From Diadema setosum (taxonomy: Eukaryota > Echinodermata > Echinoidea > Diadematoida > Diadematidae): a stretch of 64,000 nucleotides of DNA. Each line of letters starts with the position of its first letter. Positions within the stretch are counted from its first letter, which is position 1. Below, piece after piece: positions 46,194 through 56,980 of the stretch. The notes below the pieces were generated by a model. That model worked only from the letters and a program-made list of their open reading frames with translations, ran no database searches and had not been told where the DNA came from. The DNA lies in assembly GCF_964275005.1 (NCBI RefSeq), contig NC_092690.1, positions 7,560,336 through 7,624,335 on the forward strand, in the 5' to 3' direction. The position numbers were made by a program, and so were the translations under genes.

Positions 46194-46515
46194 TAGGGAG
46201 CTTTAGATTTTGACGCGCGGACGTTTGAGACGACGAGTGCGCTGGACGTTCTCCTCTCCCCTGCGTCGTGCTGAAAAGTAGCTTTAGATTACTAGTACGC
46301 TGGGACACAACGTATAAAAAAAAATAAAATCGCGCCCCCATCAGTGCATGAAGTAGTTCTCTACGTTGCAAACTGTGCGGACGTAAAAATAGCCCAGTAC
46401 GCGTAGTGAAAAACTCAGGCGACGCAAGCTAAAAAACATATTGCACGCTCAGAACATGTTTGGTGTTTTTTTTTTCCCTCTGAACGTCCGCGCGTCTAAA
46501 ATCTAAAGCTCCCTA
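46194..46515. mobile_element. MITE with TAGGGAGCTTTAGATTTT termini
   Basis: TAGGGAGCTTTAGATTTTGA faces TCTAAAATCTAAAGCTCCCT across about 32 bp of inverted arms that continue to GCGCGGACGTT. TA at both edges may be the target duplication. It begins only a few bases beyond the right duplication of the hAT MITE. Confidence 0.88.
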
Positions 46516-47073
46516 ATTACATCAAGACTGGAGTGGAAAGACAGTCGTGTCCGTGTAGCCACAAAATCTATGGCGATATAAACATGTGTATATAACATCA
46601 ATGGGTCTGCTGAGGTTGACGCTATCATGTTCTTGCCTTTTTCAATTTCACTCTGAATTAAAGTCGTTTAGTCTATCCATCTGCATTTCTGGCTTTTTTT
46701 TTCTTCTGTACTTTGCTCTTTCTCGCAATCTTTATCTTTCATAATATATTTGCTCTCTCCCTCTCTCTGCCTCTGTTTTATTGCAATCTCGGTCTTTCAT
46801 ATTGTCTTCATTTTTATCTTACTAGCATAAAAACATTTTTTTTCTCGTTCTCCTCCTCCACAATACAACAGATGTTGCACTATAAATGTGCTGTATTATT
46901 ATTTTTACCACCATTATTATCATTATCATCTATGTCACTTGCTTTCTCAGTCCCTTGGTTGCATGCTGTTAAAACACTTGAAATAAGTGTGGTAACGACT
47001 GTACAGAAACACAATCATATTATTAAAATAGTCTTACTTAAGATGAAGGCAGATTCTTGAACCATTATCAAGA
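46516..47073. other. No gene recognised, directly 5' of a LINE copy
   Basis: AT-rich, with open frames lacking family motifs. The LINE at 47074 is 5' truncated and its exact left boundary is not visible. Confidence 0.45.
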
Positions 47074-48179
47074 ATGACAGGAATGGTCAGTATAGACTTA
47101 AGAAAAGCTTTTGATACAGTGGACCACGCCATACTTGTAGACAAGCTGCGAATGATTGGCATGGCTCCCCATGCATGTGAATGGTTTAAGGATTACCTCA
47201 GCAATCGCACACAATATACTGAGGTGAATGGTTTTCAATCGAAATCACTTAGCGTAACATGCGGAGTCCCCCAAGGGTCCAATCTTGGCCCACTTTTGTT
47301 CACAATCTATATCAATGATTTGCCTAACTGCTTACAACGTTCATCGGTTGCATTATATGCTGACGATACGTGTATTTATGTGTCTGGTAAAAATGTAAAA
47401 CAGATGGAAGAAAATTTAAACCATGATATGGCCTGTATTGCAGATTGGCTAATATGTAACCGATTAGCCCTTAATTTGGAAAAATGTGAAACTATGTTAA
47501 TAGGATCTAAAAAAAAAAAAGGTTAAACATGTGAATTTGAATGTGATTGTAAATGATGTAAATAACTCAAGTTCCTTATTGTAAATATCTCGGTGTGTAT
47601 ATTGATCAGTCACTAGACTGGAGCCATCATATTGAACATTTGTGTAAACGCATTATCAGAGATTTGTATCTGTTAAAGAGAATAAGACATTTTATATCAG
47701 TTGAAACAGCTGTTACATTTTATAAATCCATCATTCAAAGTAACTTTGACTATTGTGATGTTATATGGTCAAATGTTAATCAGAGTAATATTCAGCGTCT
47801 TCAAATTCTTCAGAATCGTTCTCTGAGAGCAGTGTTGCAGGTGAATTCGAGATACCCAACTAATTTGTTATACTCACAAATTAATGTTGACACACTTGAG
47901 ATGAGAAGAAAAAAACATATGTTGTGCACAATGTATAAAGTCGCTTATAACTTAACCCCTAAATATATAAGTGAAATGTTTGAGTTGAAAATTTTTGATT
48001 ATGCTTTAAGGAATACAACGCTGATATTCAAGTTACCATATATCAAAACCTGCTTTAGGCAAAGGAGTTTTAGTTATCAAGGTCCAAAATTATGGAATGC
48101 ATTGCCGACATGCGTAAAACAGCAAACAATTTTTAGCGGTTATAGACGGAGTTTGAATTTGTATCTGACACCACAGTGA
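47074..48179 (+). pseudogene. LINE reverse transcriptase, partial, one frameshift
   Basis: Two adjoining frames, about 47074-47526 and 47595-48179, give one polymerase. The break falls at an A-run near 47508-47520. The first carries the catalytic YADD; the second carries the thumb and C-terminal region (YCDVIWSN, LQNRSLRAVL, YQGPKLWNALP). Jockey/CR1-superfamily style. Non-functional as it stands. Confidence 0.9.
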
Positions 48180-48450
48180 TATTGTACCCATTCCCCATCT
48201 TTTTTTTTTCAAGTAAACCAAGCATGTATTCATTTTTTTCTTAATGTGAATATTTTTTTTTCTAATTTTGTTCTGATTTGTTTCATTTAATTGTATTTTG
48301 TATATATGTTTCATGTACATGTGTATATGTTTTAAAAAAAAAGTATGTCATTTTTACTTCATGATGCACGGACATGAGGAAGAACAGCCGTCTGGCTGAA
48401 TCATGTGCCGTGTTGAAATAAATAAAATGAAATGAAATGAAATGAAATTT
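47074..48450 (+). mobile_element. 5'-truncated CR1/L2-like LINE with intact 3' tail
   Basis: A non-LTR retrotransposon fragment. It begins inside the reverse transcriptase and ends in a 3'UTR with repeated TGAAA (48421-48447), the usual 3' microsatellite tail. Polymerase motifs are FDTVDHAIL, GVPQGSNLGPLLF and YADDT. The 5' half (endonuclease and any ORF1) is missing. Confidence 0.92.
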
Positions 48451-48519
48451 AAGTGCTGTTTCAAAATGTATCAGATGCTGCATTACAGCTAAATTCATCG
48501 CTAGAACATTGATAGACGC

Positions 48520-49170
48520 GAAGAATCCATATCACGAGTGGCTAGACACCCACGAGTCATACAGCATCGAGTTATGGTTCACGAGTCACACAGCTCCCGT
48601 GCTATAGTTACTATTAAAGTGAACAACAAGCTCATATCAGGTGAAATTGGCACACACGCTATAACGGTCAAGGAACTAGACGGTATACATTGCATTAAAG
48701 GGATCGTATAGTTTTGGTTGAGACCTAATTTCAGGTTTTTAACATTGGTGAGATAATGAGAAACCTCTAATGAAATATGAAAGAGCTTGTAATTCCATGA
48801 GGAATTCAACGTTATACTTCATTGTTTTGATGAAAATTGGTTTTGAAATGGCTGCGATATCCAAAACAGAGCGATTCTAGTAAAGTGTGGGACTAACACT
48901 TTATTACGATCGCTTTGTTTTACTTTGTTTTTGGATGTTTCAGTCATTCCAAACCCGATTTTCATCAAATAAACTTTGAATTCCTCTTAAAATGGTAAGC
49001 TCTGTACTATTTCGTAAGTGTTTTCTTGGTATCTCACAAAAAGTTAAAAGCCCAATTCTCATCTCCACCAATACTGTGCTATCCCTTTAAGCCTTATTTT
49101 CGTAATGCATCTTTCTCGTGGGACGTATTACTCGTAGACGTCAAGCTCGTGGATGACCTCCAAGAGTCAA
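48520..49170. mobile_element. Foldback element with CACGAG-repeat arms (copy 3), split by a MITE
   Basis: The left arm (48530-48600) has CACGAGTCATACAGC and relatives. The right arm (49110-49165) has CTCGTGGGACGTATTACTCG and relatives and ends GGATGACCTCCAAGAGTC. The MITE at 48695-49090 lies between the arms, so the foldback element is the older insertion. Confidence 0.75.
48695..49090. mobile_element. MITE, 'TTAAAGGGAT' family (full copy)
   Basis: TTAAAGGGATCGTATAG faces GTGCTATCCCTTTAA, with TTAA at both edges and the GTGTGGGAC..ACAC centre. It matches 35287-35678 closely. Confidence 0.9.
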
Positions 49171-49470
49171 ATCTCAATCCCGCTGAATGATGACTTGTCT
49201 TGACTATTTTTTTTTTTGGCTATTATACTTCGGATCTGTTTGTCTTTCTGTTGAAAGTATTTCGTGTCTGCAAACCTCAGTCTCTTATATAATGATCTAC
49301 TTCCTCGAGTCCCTCCCCTCTTTTCGTTTTCATTTTGCCATTTCTGCAGCCTGGTTTATTTTCTTTCTTCTTCTGTTTTTGGAGAATGTAGAAGTGTGTG
49401 TGTGTTTGGGGGTGTCTTCTGCCTGTCAATCTCTGTCTGGATGTCCATCTGTGTTCAAAGTAGCTGCTCG

Positions 49471-50040
49471 TTAAAGGACAAGTCCACCTTCATAGACATG
49501 TGAGTTGAGTGAATGCGGCAATATAAGTAGAGCACATCAGTGAAAGTTTGGGGAAAATCGGACAATCCGTTCAAAAGTTACAAATTTTTGAAGTTTCTGC
49601 TCAGTCACGGCTGGATGAAATGACTACTATAGCTTGTGATGTCACATGTGTACAACGTTATAAAGAAAGAATAAAGAAAATGCAACATATTTCCATTTTT
49701 TCGCATAACAAAAGAACATTCGACTTCTCTCTTTAAGAAGGCAGGGGGAGTGATATTACCCTTAACATACATCAGTAACAGGTCGAAAAAATTTGCACTT
49801 TATTCAAAAAGTAAAGTTTTCTGAAATTCTCTTTTTATTTTCTTTATATCGTTGTACGCATGTGACAGCATACATTGTAGTAGTCTTCTTATCCAGCAGT
49901 GACTGCGCAGATACTTTAAAAGTTCATAACTTTTACACAGATTGCCCGATTTTCCTCAAACTTTCACTGATGTGTTCTACTAATATTGCTGCATTCTCTC
50001 AATCCTTCTGTATAATTATGAAGGTGGACTTGTCCTTTAA
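49471..50040. mobile_element. MITE, 'TTAAAGGACAAG' family (full copy)
   Basis: TTAAAGGACAAGTCCACC faces GGTGGACTTGTCCTTTAA, with TTAA at both edges. The arms match copies at 7322 and 14459. Confidence 0.93.
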
Positions 50041-50057
50041 AAGTTATTTCATTTATT

Positions 50058-50063
<6 letters not shown>

Positions 50064-50092
<29 letters not shown>

Positions 50093-50111
50093 CTGTGTCT
50101 GTGTGTGTGTT
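50064..50111. repeat. GT microsatellite
   Basis: (TG)n with TCTG variants, directly beyond the MITE at 49471-50040. Confidence 0.9.
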
Positions 50112-50949
50112 TAACCCTGAGATCTGCACTAGGAAAAAATAAATAAAATGCTGATTATTGGATCTCATGGTCACGACTCTAATATTAATCATATAATGCG
50201 TAAAACTAATAATTTATTAACCCTTCCGTATTGTCTGAAAGCAAAACAGTGTATCTTACAGAACAACATATTTTTTTAATTATAATGATGGTACTGGTGT
50301 TAAAAGCTGAATTATATATTGTAGCCTAAGATGGCTTCTAGACACTTAATGCATTTACTACTATGTAATTTCTTTCAATATGATGCATTTTCACCTTGTT
50401 AGATCTTCCATATCATTTCTGATAAAGTTACATAAGCTTTGAATCAGTATATAAACAAATATAAATCAAATATAAACACTAAAAAGTTTGCGCTGTCTTA
50501 CTTTTTTTATTGGATCATTACTTAAAGTCTTTTAAGTCCCGTCCAAAAAAAAAAAAACACACAACAAAACAAATAAGGCAAACAAACTAAAATAATCTTT
50601 TAGTTAGTTTGGCTTTGAGATGAACATTTTCTTTATGATTCATACGGTTGATTCGATATTATGTCAATCAATTCAAGGCACAGATTAGGACCGTTTAGGA
50701 CATTCAGAAGAACTGAAAACGTTATAAAAAAGAATATCGCAACATTGAAAATGAGGAATTACTTTGAAATCTTCATCATAAATAAAAATAAAAAGATTGA
50801 AATGATATTTCGCCAAAGGTAAGATAGCTTACAACAATCTTTATGGAGTAGATGTTGAGAAAGGTAAATTTTCCTCACACACAGCTCAAGTATAAATCAT
50901 GACAATATTTTATTGTCTTCAGAATTCACTGAAATTTTCACAATGTACA
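50112..50949. other. No gene recognised
   Basis: AT-rich, with short open frames only. Confidence 0.5.
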
Positions 50950-51310
50950 CAGTCAATTAGATTTTTTGTGGGACATAACGTGACACTTTGGTCTAGAAAT
51001 AGCAACGCTTGAAATTTTGATTTAGTAAACCCTGATGAAGACCCCATTATGTCCTATGAGCAAATTTTAGTCTAGAGTAAATGAATTTGAGAATTTAATT
51101 CTCTAAATAGTTTCATAAATAGAGTTTTGATATTTTTGTTTATTTCGATCCTGGAAACCACCAGAAAGTATAATAAATTGTACCTTTGGAACATCCAAAA
51201 AAGAAAACTCTGAAAAAGAAAATGCAAAAAAGTCTGCATACCATGACTTCAAACTCATTACAAACAAAGACTATATACCAGCTAACATTATTTGTCAACA
51301 CAAAAAGCAA
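50950..51310 (-). repeat. 3' flank of HSP70-D, duplicated at 37860-38240
   Basis: It is the partner of the HSP70-C flank, with landmarks in the same order. It supports duplication of a block that includes sequence beyond the gene. Confidence 0.7.
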
Positions 51311-51619
51311 ACACTGCCTAAGTAATTTACATGACTAACGAAACTGTTGGCTTTCATGCCTTCTAATACAATATTCTTATCAGGTCATTTCTTTTAATGA
51401 TAGGCCTACATGCGAAATAAGAAGAGTCATGAATAAATTGCTACTAAATTAAATAAGCAGCGCTATAACTCTCACTTCGCTCTGTTATCTCCAATACGGG
51501 TACTCTTTTTTCTTCCTTTCCCGCTTCACACTTGGATTCTCATTCCAACCCTTTACCTTCTGATCTACATAGTGTTTTATCTTCGTATAGGAACCCTCTT
51601 CAAGAAGCTGTGTTTTATC

Positions 51620-51833
51620 TAGTCTAGTTCTGGACCCTTTTTATCGATTCGTTTTTTCGCCGACTATACGCGTTAATCCGAATGAGGGCGCGATCCCGAT
51701 AACTGCGCGTCGCGCAGTTCTCGGGATTGTGCAGTTCTCGGGGTCGCGCAGTTCTCTGGATCGCGCCCTCACTCGGATTAACGCGTATTGTCGGCGAAAA
51801 AAGAATCGATAAAAAGGGTCCAGAACTAGACTA
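51620..51833. mobile_element. Foldback MITE, 214 bp, flanked by TGTTTTATC
   Basis: TAGTCTAGTTCTGGACCC and its inverse open arms of about 73 bp that differ at only a few positions. TGTTTTATC flanks both sides (51611-51619 and 51834-51842), and the match runs 12 bp if TAG is included. The loop carries a CGCGCAGTTCTCGGG unit about three times. No ORF. Confidence 0.92.
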
Positions 51834-51865
51834 TGTTTTATCTAGATCCCTCTCACAACATTCAA

Positions 51866-52354
51866 TAGGCGTTTTCACATCAGCCCGATAAAAATCCAAG
51901 CTCGAAATATTTTTCGCGATTGCGAATTAGAGCGCTATTTCATTTCTTATTCACATCAGCCCGAGGAGAATTAGTCCGCATTTTTTTTTTTCGAGCTAAT
52001 TCGAAAGCTGAGTATGTGCAAACAGCATCAGTAATGTGTGTGCCCTCTCCAAAATTCCTCATGATTTGTGTGCAGTTTGCCTCGATCGATCGGGTCACAC
52101 ACGCTCGGCATGATGGGATTTCTCCCATTCATTTCTCGAGTCGTTTTCACATTATCAAATAGCGCGCTACTATCCCGCTATTTCAGAAATTTCCCGAGTT
52201 GAAGTCGAGAAATTTTCTCGATCAGAGCAATACAATTAGCGGGCTAATTTGTGTTCACATTATCAAATAGCACGCTATTTCGCTATCGGGAAAATTTCCC
52301 AAGTCAGGAAATAGCGCGCTATTTCGAAACATCGGGCTGATGTGAAAACGCCTA
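51866..52354. mobile_element. MITE built from AATAGCGCGCTATT palindromes
   Basis: Perfect 24-bp inverted termini (TAGGCGTTTTCACATCAGCC then CGAT, and inverse). The body repeats the palindromic ATAGCGCGCTAT and partial forms, and the terminal 'TTCACATCAGCCCG' recurs inside at about 51950. TA at the edges may be the target duplication. Confidence 0.9.
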
Positions 52355-52933
52355 CTGTGTAAGACTGTTTCATTTATGTGACTGATATATGCAAATCTTC
52401 CCAGGTGTATGCTTAAATGACAACTATATAAATGTTTGTGAAAATAAACTTAAACTGAAACTAAAACTAAAACATAGAGGATTAGTATAAGTCATCAGAG
52501 CGCAGGCAGGGGCCAATGCATGGCCGGGATTTTCTCGAGTAGGACAACCATCTGTAGTGGTGGCCGACGCGCAATTCTTATGCAATTCGTCCAACTGGTG
52601 GAAGTATTATTTTTCTCCCAAGGTGCCGGTGTGTTGGTGTCCAACCAATCAATTGCCACCTTGGGTTGGGACATTCCTCGCCGTCGCTTACCCTGACGCG
52701 CCCTGCGGCAATTTCCTCTGGACGTCGTCGGTTTTCGGCTCAGAGCAGTTTTGCCTCTAACGCAATGCGGTCAATTTCCTCCTTGGAGAGCCGTTCGACG
52801 CCTTCGACACACCTGATATTGTTGCTGCGACCGGTATTCGTGTCTTTGGCAGTCACGTTCAAGATGCCATTGGCGTCGATGTCGAACGACACTTCGACCT
52901 GTGGCACCCCTCGAGGAGCAAGAGGAATATCGG

Positions 52934-54137
52934 TTAGCACGAACCTCCCAAAGTAAGTTGTTGTCCATTGTCAATGTCCGCTCTTCCTCGAACACCTGAA
53001 TGAGTACACCTGGCTCGTTGTCTGCATACGTGGAGAAAATTTGACCTTTTGTCGTTGCATGGAATAGTATTTCTCTTGATGAGGGATGTCATCACACCAC
53101 CAGCTGTTTCAATACCCAGGGACAGAGGAGTTACGTCAAGGAGGATGACATCACGGATTTTTTCGCTCTGATCACCAGACAAGATGGCAGCCTGGACTGC
53201 TGCACCATAGGCCACAGCTTCACGAGTATTGATGGACGTGTTCAGTTCTTTGCCCTTGAAGTAATCACTCACAAGCATCTGTACTTTTCTGATGCGGGTC
53301 GACCCTCCAATCATGACAATGGATCCAATCTGTTCTTTTTCGAGGTTAGCGTCCTTCAGTGTTTTCTCTACATTCTCAAGGGATGACCTAAAGATATCAC
53401 CGCATGTTTCATCGAAGCGAGCTCTGGTGACGGTGATGTTAAAATCGATTCCTTCGAAGAGAGAATCCACTTCTATTTTGGCCTCTGTGATGTTCGACAG
53501 AGTCCTCTTCGCTTCCTCAGCTGCCGTTCGAAGGCGACGAAGGGATCGTGGGTCGGAGCTAAGGTCTTTCCCATGCATGCGTTTGAATTCCTTAACCAGA
53601 TGGTTGACGAACCGGTTATCAAAGTCCTTGCCACCTAAATTGGTATCCCCTGATGTCGACAAGACCTCAAACATTCCTTCTCCTATGGTGAGAATAGAGA
53701 CATCAAATGTCCCTCCTCCAAGGTCAAAGATTAGCACATGTCGCTCCCCATTCTCATTTGTATCGAGCCCGTACGCCAGGGCAGCCGCTGTTGGCTCGTT
53801 GATGAGACGCATGACGTTCAGACCTGCCATCACCCCTGCGTCTCTTGTCGCCTGGCGTTGAGCGTTGTTGAAATAAGCCGGCACGCTGATGACGGCATCG
53901 GTGACTTTCTGACCCAGGTAATCCTCGGCTGTCTCCTTCATCTTAGTAAGAACCATCGAGCTGACCTCTTCCGGGGCAAAGGTCTTTGTTTCTCCCATGT
54001 ACTCTGCTTGCAACATGGGTTTACCCTCGCGGTCAACCACAGTGAAAGGCCAGTGCTTCATGTTCTCATCAACAACTACATCGGCAAATCGTCTTCCCAT
54101 TAGTCGTTTGACATAGAAGATTGTGTTCGTCGGATTT
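52934..54137 (-). pseudogene. HSP70-D exon 2, main open part
   Basis: The acceptor is TTTCTAG. It begins [19 protein letters not shown] and stays in the HSP70 frame to IKRNTIP near 53060, after which the translation no longer matches HSP70. Confidence 0.9.
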
Positions 54138-54699
54138 CTAGAAATGAAATGGACAGATAACAACGAAAACTCAAACAGAGTCAACACAGTCATCCATGCA
54201 GTTTTGGGGGTACTTTGCCGCAGAGAATATCATCTCATTTTCATCAGAATTGGCAATTCCGAATCTTACTGCCATCTAATTCAAGGGGAGAGTAGGAGAC
54301 TAGTTTTCGTCACGCATCTTGCACAAAATCAGAGAGAAATTTAGTGGTTTTGCCATCATTACAAAAAAAAAAAAAACTTTTTTTATCGACTAAAATGTTC
54401 TGTTGATATCGGAAACATTGAGAACATTGAGAACATTGACATATAATATGAACATTGGTATATGAACAAAAGACTGAAATGAAAAAGAACTTTGTTAATC
54501 TTCCTCCAAATCACTAGCAATGAATAGTGACATTTATGATAATGATAAAATGTATGTATAATACATATACTGTATAATACTGAGAATGATAAAATTCCAA
54601 AGATGCAGCACTAACTGACGGAATTGTTAACAGTACACTTTTTTTACTGAGATGTTTCAGATGTCAAGTTGTCAATCTGTGTAATGCAATCACATAAAA

Positions 54700-55200
54700 A
54701 GTTTAACATGCCTGGCCATCTTCAGTGAAGTGTTTGCGAAGAATTAGCGAAGGATTCGAATGTCGAAAAAATACCATTGTCCAAAATTCGTATTTCAGTC
54801 TGACGGAAGCGCCTTCAATTGTTCTTGGGTATCGTTTTCAGTTCGGCGGTAATCTAGTAAACAAAGAAAATTCTTGTGAACATTTTCCTCACGCTGGGTC
54901 ACGATTGCTTCTGATTTTGTTCCAGAAAATATCTTGAAATCCTCATCATACTTTGCGCAAAACGTCCGCAAGACGTTTGCAAAATCTTCGTGAAACCCCA
55001 AACAGATTCCGACAATTTGGATGATATGGCTCGCGTATGTTTCGCGAAATCTGCAAAGTTCTTCCGACCATATACGACCTATCCACAAATTGTTCGCGAA
55101 TTTTTTGAGACATTCTCACGAGCATTTGGTGCATGTTATAGGGCGAATCAGCACCACGTGACTTCTCACCTCTATAAAACGCGCATGGGTGAGGTGTTTA
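54700..55200. repeat. TTCGCGAA-rich repeat in HSP70-D intron
   Basis: Dense in GCGAA/TTCGC motifs (TTTGCGAAGAATTAGCGAAG; TTTCGCGAAATCTGC; TTGTTCGCGAATTT). Similar motif style at 63430-63720. It is probably another palindrome-rich MITE; the ends are not defined. Confidence 0.45.
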
Positions 55201-55240
55201 ACTTCTAAATGACTCCATTTCATTCCATTGCATTTATAAG

Positions 55241-55686
55241 CCAGTTCGGAGTTATAGCTCATGGCACATTGGTACGAATGACCTTTCTTTTCCTCAGTCG
55301 GTTAGGGGCACTTAAATCGTTTTCAGAGCGACATAATGCATAAGCTTTACGTAACAATTAATGGGAATCATCAATCCTGTTCAAACAAAGAATGAACTTG
55401 CGTAGCGACCAGATGACCAGAATGATCCGTCAATTAACACATGTGAAAGCATCCATTTGATTATTTGGCATTGAATGTATTAACACTCTCTTTCTATTGA
55501 TATTGCCAAATATGTACCACTTTTGTTGTCAGGTGGATATGTTGGCAAGCAACAGTTATGAGGATTACGTGAATAATCATGATATCATAGATGCTTAACC
55601 CAGTGAATTTAAAAACCCACATGCCTATTGGTACGAATGACCTTTTTCTGCTCATGCGCAAAATGGAACTGCGAATTGGCTTATCG
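55241..55686 (+). repeat. Dispersed repeat, partner of 4302-4712, in HSP70-D intron
   Basis: Inverted ends GCCAGTTCGGAGTT and AACTGCGAATTGGC. 'TGGTACGAATGACCTTT' occurs near both ends. Confidence 0.75.
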
Positions 55687-56339
55687 GGTTTTCTACAAAA
55701 TCATGATAACATACATCTACACATCAAACAAATATATAGTTACGCAATTTTTGAATACCCGTGATACATGTATTTTGATCAGTCACAGAATACAATGAAA
55801 ATTACACTAAAATACACCAAAATTTTGATTGTATAAGAAGTTCATATGAGGGAAAGTCGCTCATTCTTCGTGTATGTGACAGGCCGAAGTTAGCAGTGGT
55901 ATACGACGCATACGTTGTGAGAACTGCTCAATATTGGTTTACGGCTCTACACACTCGGAACACACTCGGGAAAAGAACAATCTAAAAGTTGGACTTTGCC
56001 CATCTTTTTTTCGACATTCACGTCCTTCGCAAAACATTCGTTTGCTTGGTGAAGTTGAAAGACATCCTCCATGTTAAACTGTTGCCATGTTATCACAGTG
56101 GTAGCCAAGCCTGTTTCTCAAAGATCTGCATGTTAGCACTATATCCTTAGGTTGACTTTTGTCATTGCATCCGTGTGTTATATCACCTGCATTAAAAAAA
56201 AAAAAAAGAATAAATACTACCAACGAGAAAGTCCAAAAGTTACTGACTGTAACTCACTATACACAACATAGGAGTTACACCCATAACTTTAAAGAAATAA
56301 AAACAAAATGTGTCATTGAATCTAAACGGGTAAACTTAC

Positions 56340-56524
56340 GTGGCGGCTTGGCTCTTGGCTTCATCTCCAACCAGCCGTCCTGTGTCTTTGAAGGCGACAC
56401 AACTCGGTGTAGCCCGGTTTCCCTGGTCGTTGGGGATCTCGACTTTGCCATTCCGGAATACACCTACGCAAGAGGAAGTTGTTCCCAAGTCGATTCCAAT
56501 AGCTGGAGCTTTTTCCTGAGCCAT
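56340..56524 (-). pseudogene. HSP70-D exon 1
   Basis: It encodes [20 protein letters not shown] through DEAKSQAA. The donor AC|GTAAGT is intact. 185 bp. Confidence 0.92.
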
Positions 56525-56925
56525 TTCGTCCTACCCTGCCTACGATGTTGCGAGACTGGTGTGTAAATGCCAAGATTGTGCCGACAAGGATTGAACACAA
56601 AGAAAAAATCTCTCAAAGTTGAGACAACCCCCCCCCCCAAAAAAAAAACAACAACAACAACAACAACAACAAAACAAAAACAAAAAAAAAACTAAACGCG
56701 TGGTAAGCTCGCCTGATGTGCAAATAGAATTACAACAAATGAATTACAACAACAATTGTAAAGGAGTGGGACTACATGATATTTCCGTCCTTACATTTTG
56801 ACGTTCGCCCATCAACATCATCCAGGAGCGTTAAAACCACTTTGAAAATATATGTGAAAACCAAAGACGCTTAACTAATAAGACACGAAAGTGCGCGCTA
56901 ATCCTGTACAAAACAAATGGACAGC

Positions 56926-56980
56926 GCGCGGTCTTCAAGCGTATACGCACATCACCTGAGACGCGCTGCCTTGACGCTTG
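56926..56980. repeat. Left palindromic sequence beside LINE
   Basis: CAGCGCGCGG..CCTGAGACGCGCTG forms a weak hairpin. GCACATCACCTGAGACGCGC is the inverse of sequence at 60239-60262 on the other side of the LINE. Confidence 0.75.

Larger units (their letters stand above)
51470..52475 (+). mobile_element. Probable LINE 3'UTR split by two MITEs
   Basis: The 3' end reads GTGAAAATAAACTTAAACTG then AAACTAAAACTAAAAC, a LINE-like tail (52430-52475). Upstream sequence at 51470-51610 appears to continue across the MITEs at 51620-51833 and 51866-52354. No polymerase frame remains, so the call is tentative. Confidence 0.5.
52556..56524 (-). pseudogene. HSP70 copy D, pseudogene with distant promoter
   Basis: Exon 1 is 56340-56524 and exon 2 runs from 54137 to about 52556, joined as AC|A. 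Exon 1 is one codon shorter than in B and C (KVEIPNDQ for KVEIIANDQ). The nucleotide-binding domain is open and very close to copy C ([26 protein letters not shown], with Pro to Arg). The frame breaks near 53060, in the substrate-binding domain, and again near 52970-52935; a later piece reads [20 protein letters not shown] to IALEAKLL and stops near 52740. Beyond it, pieces matching the copy-B lid remain ([25 protein letters not shown]) with a deletion between them. Its conserved upstream block lies 4.27 kb away across a LINE. It is almost certainly dead. Confidence 0.93.
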
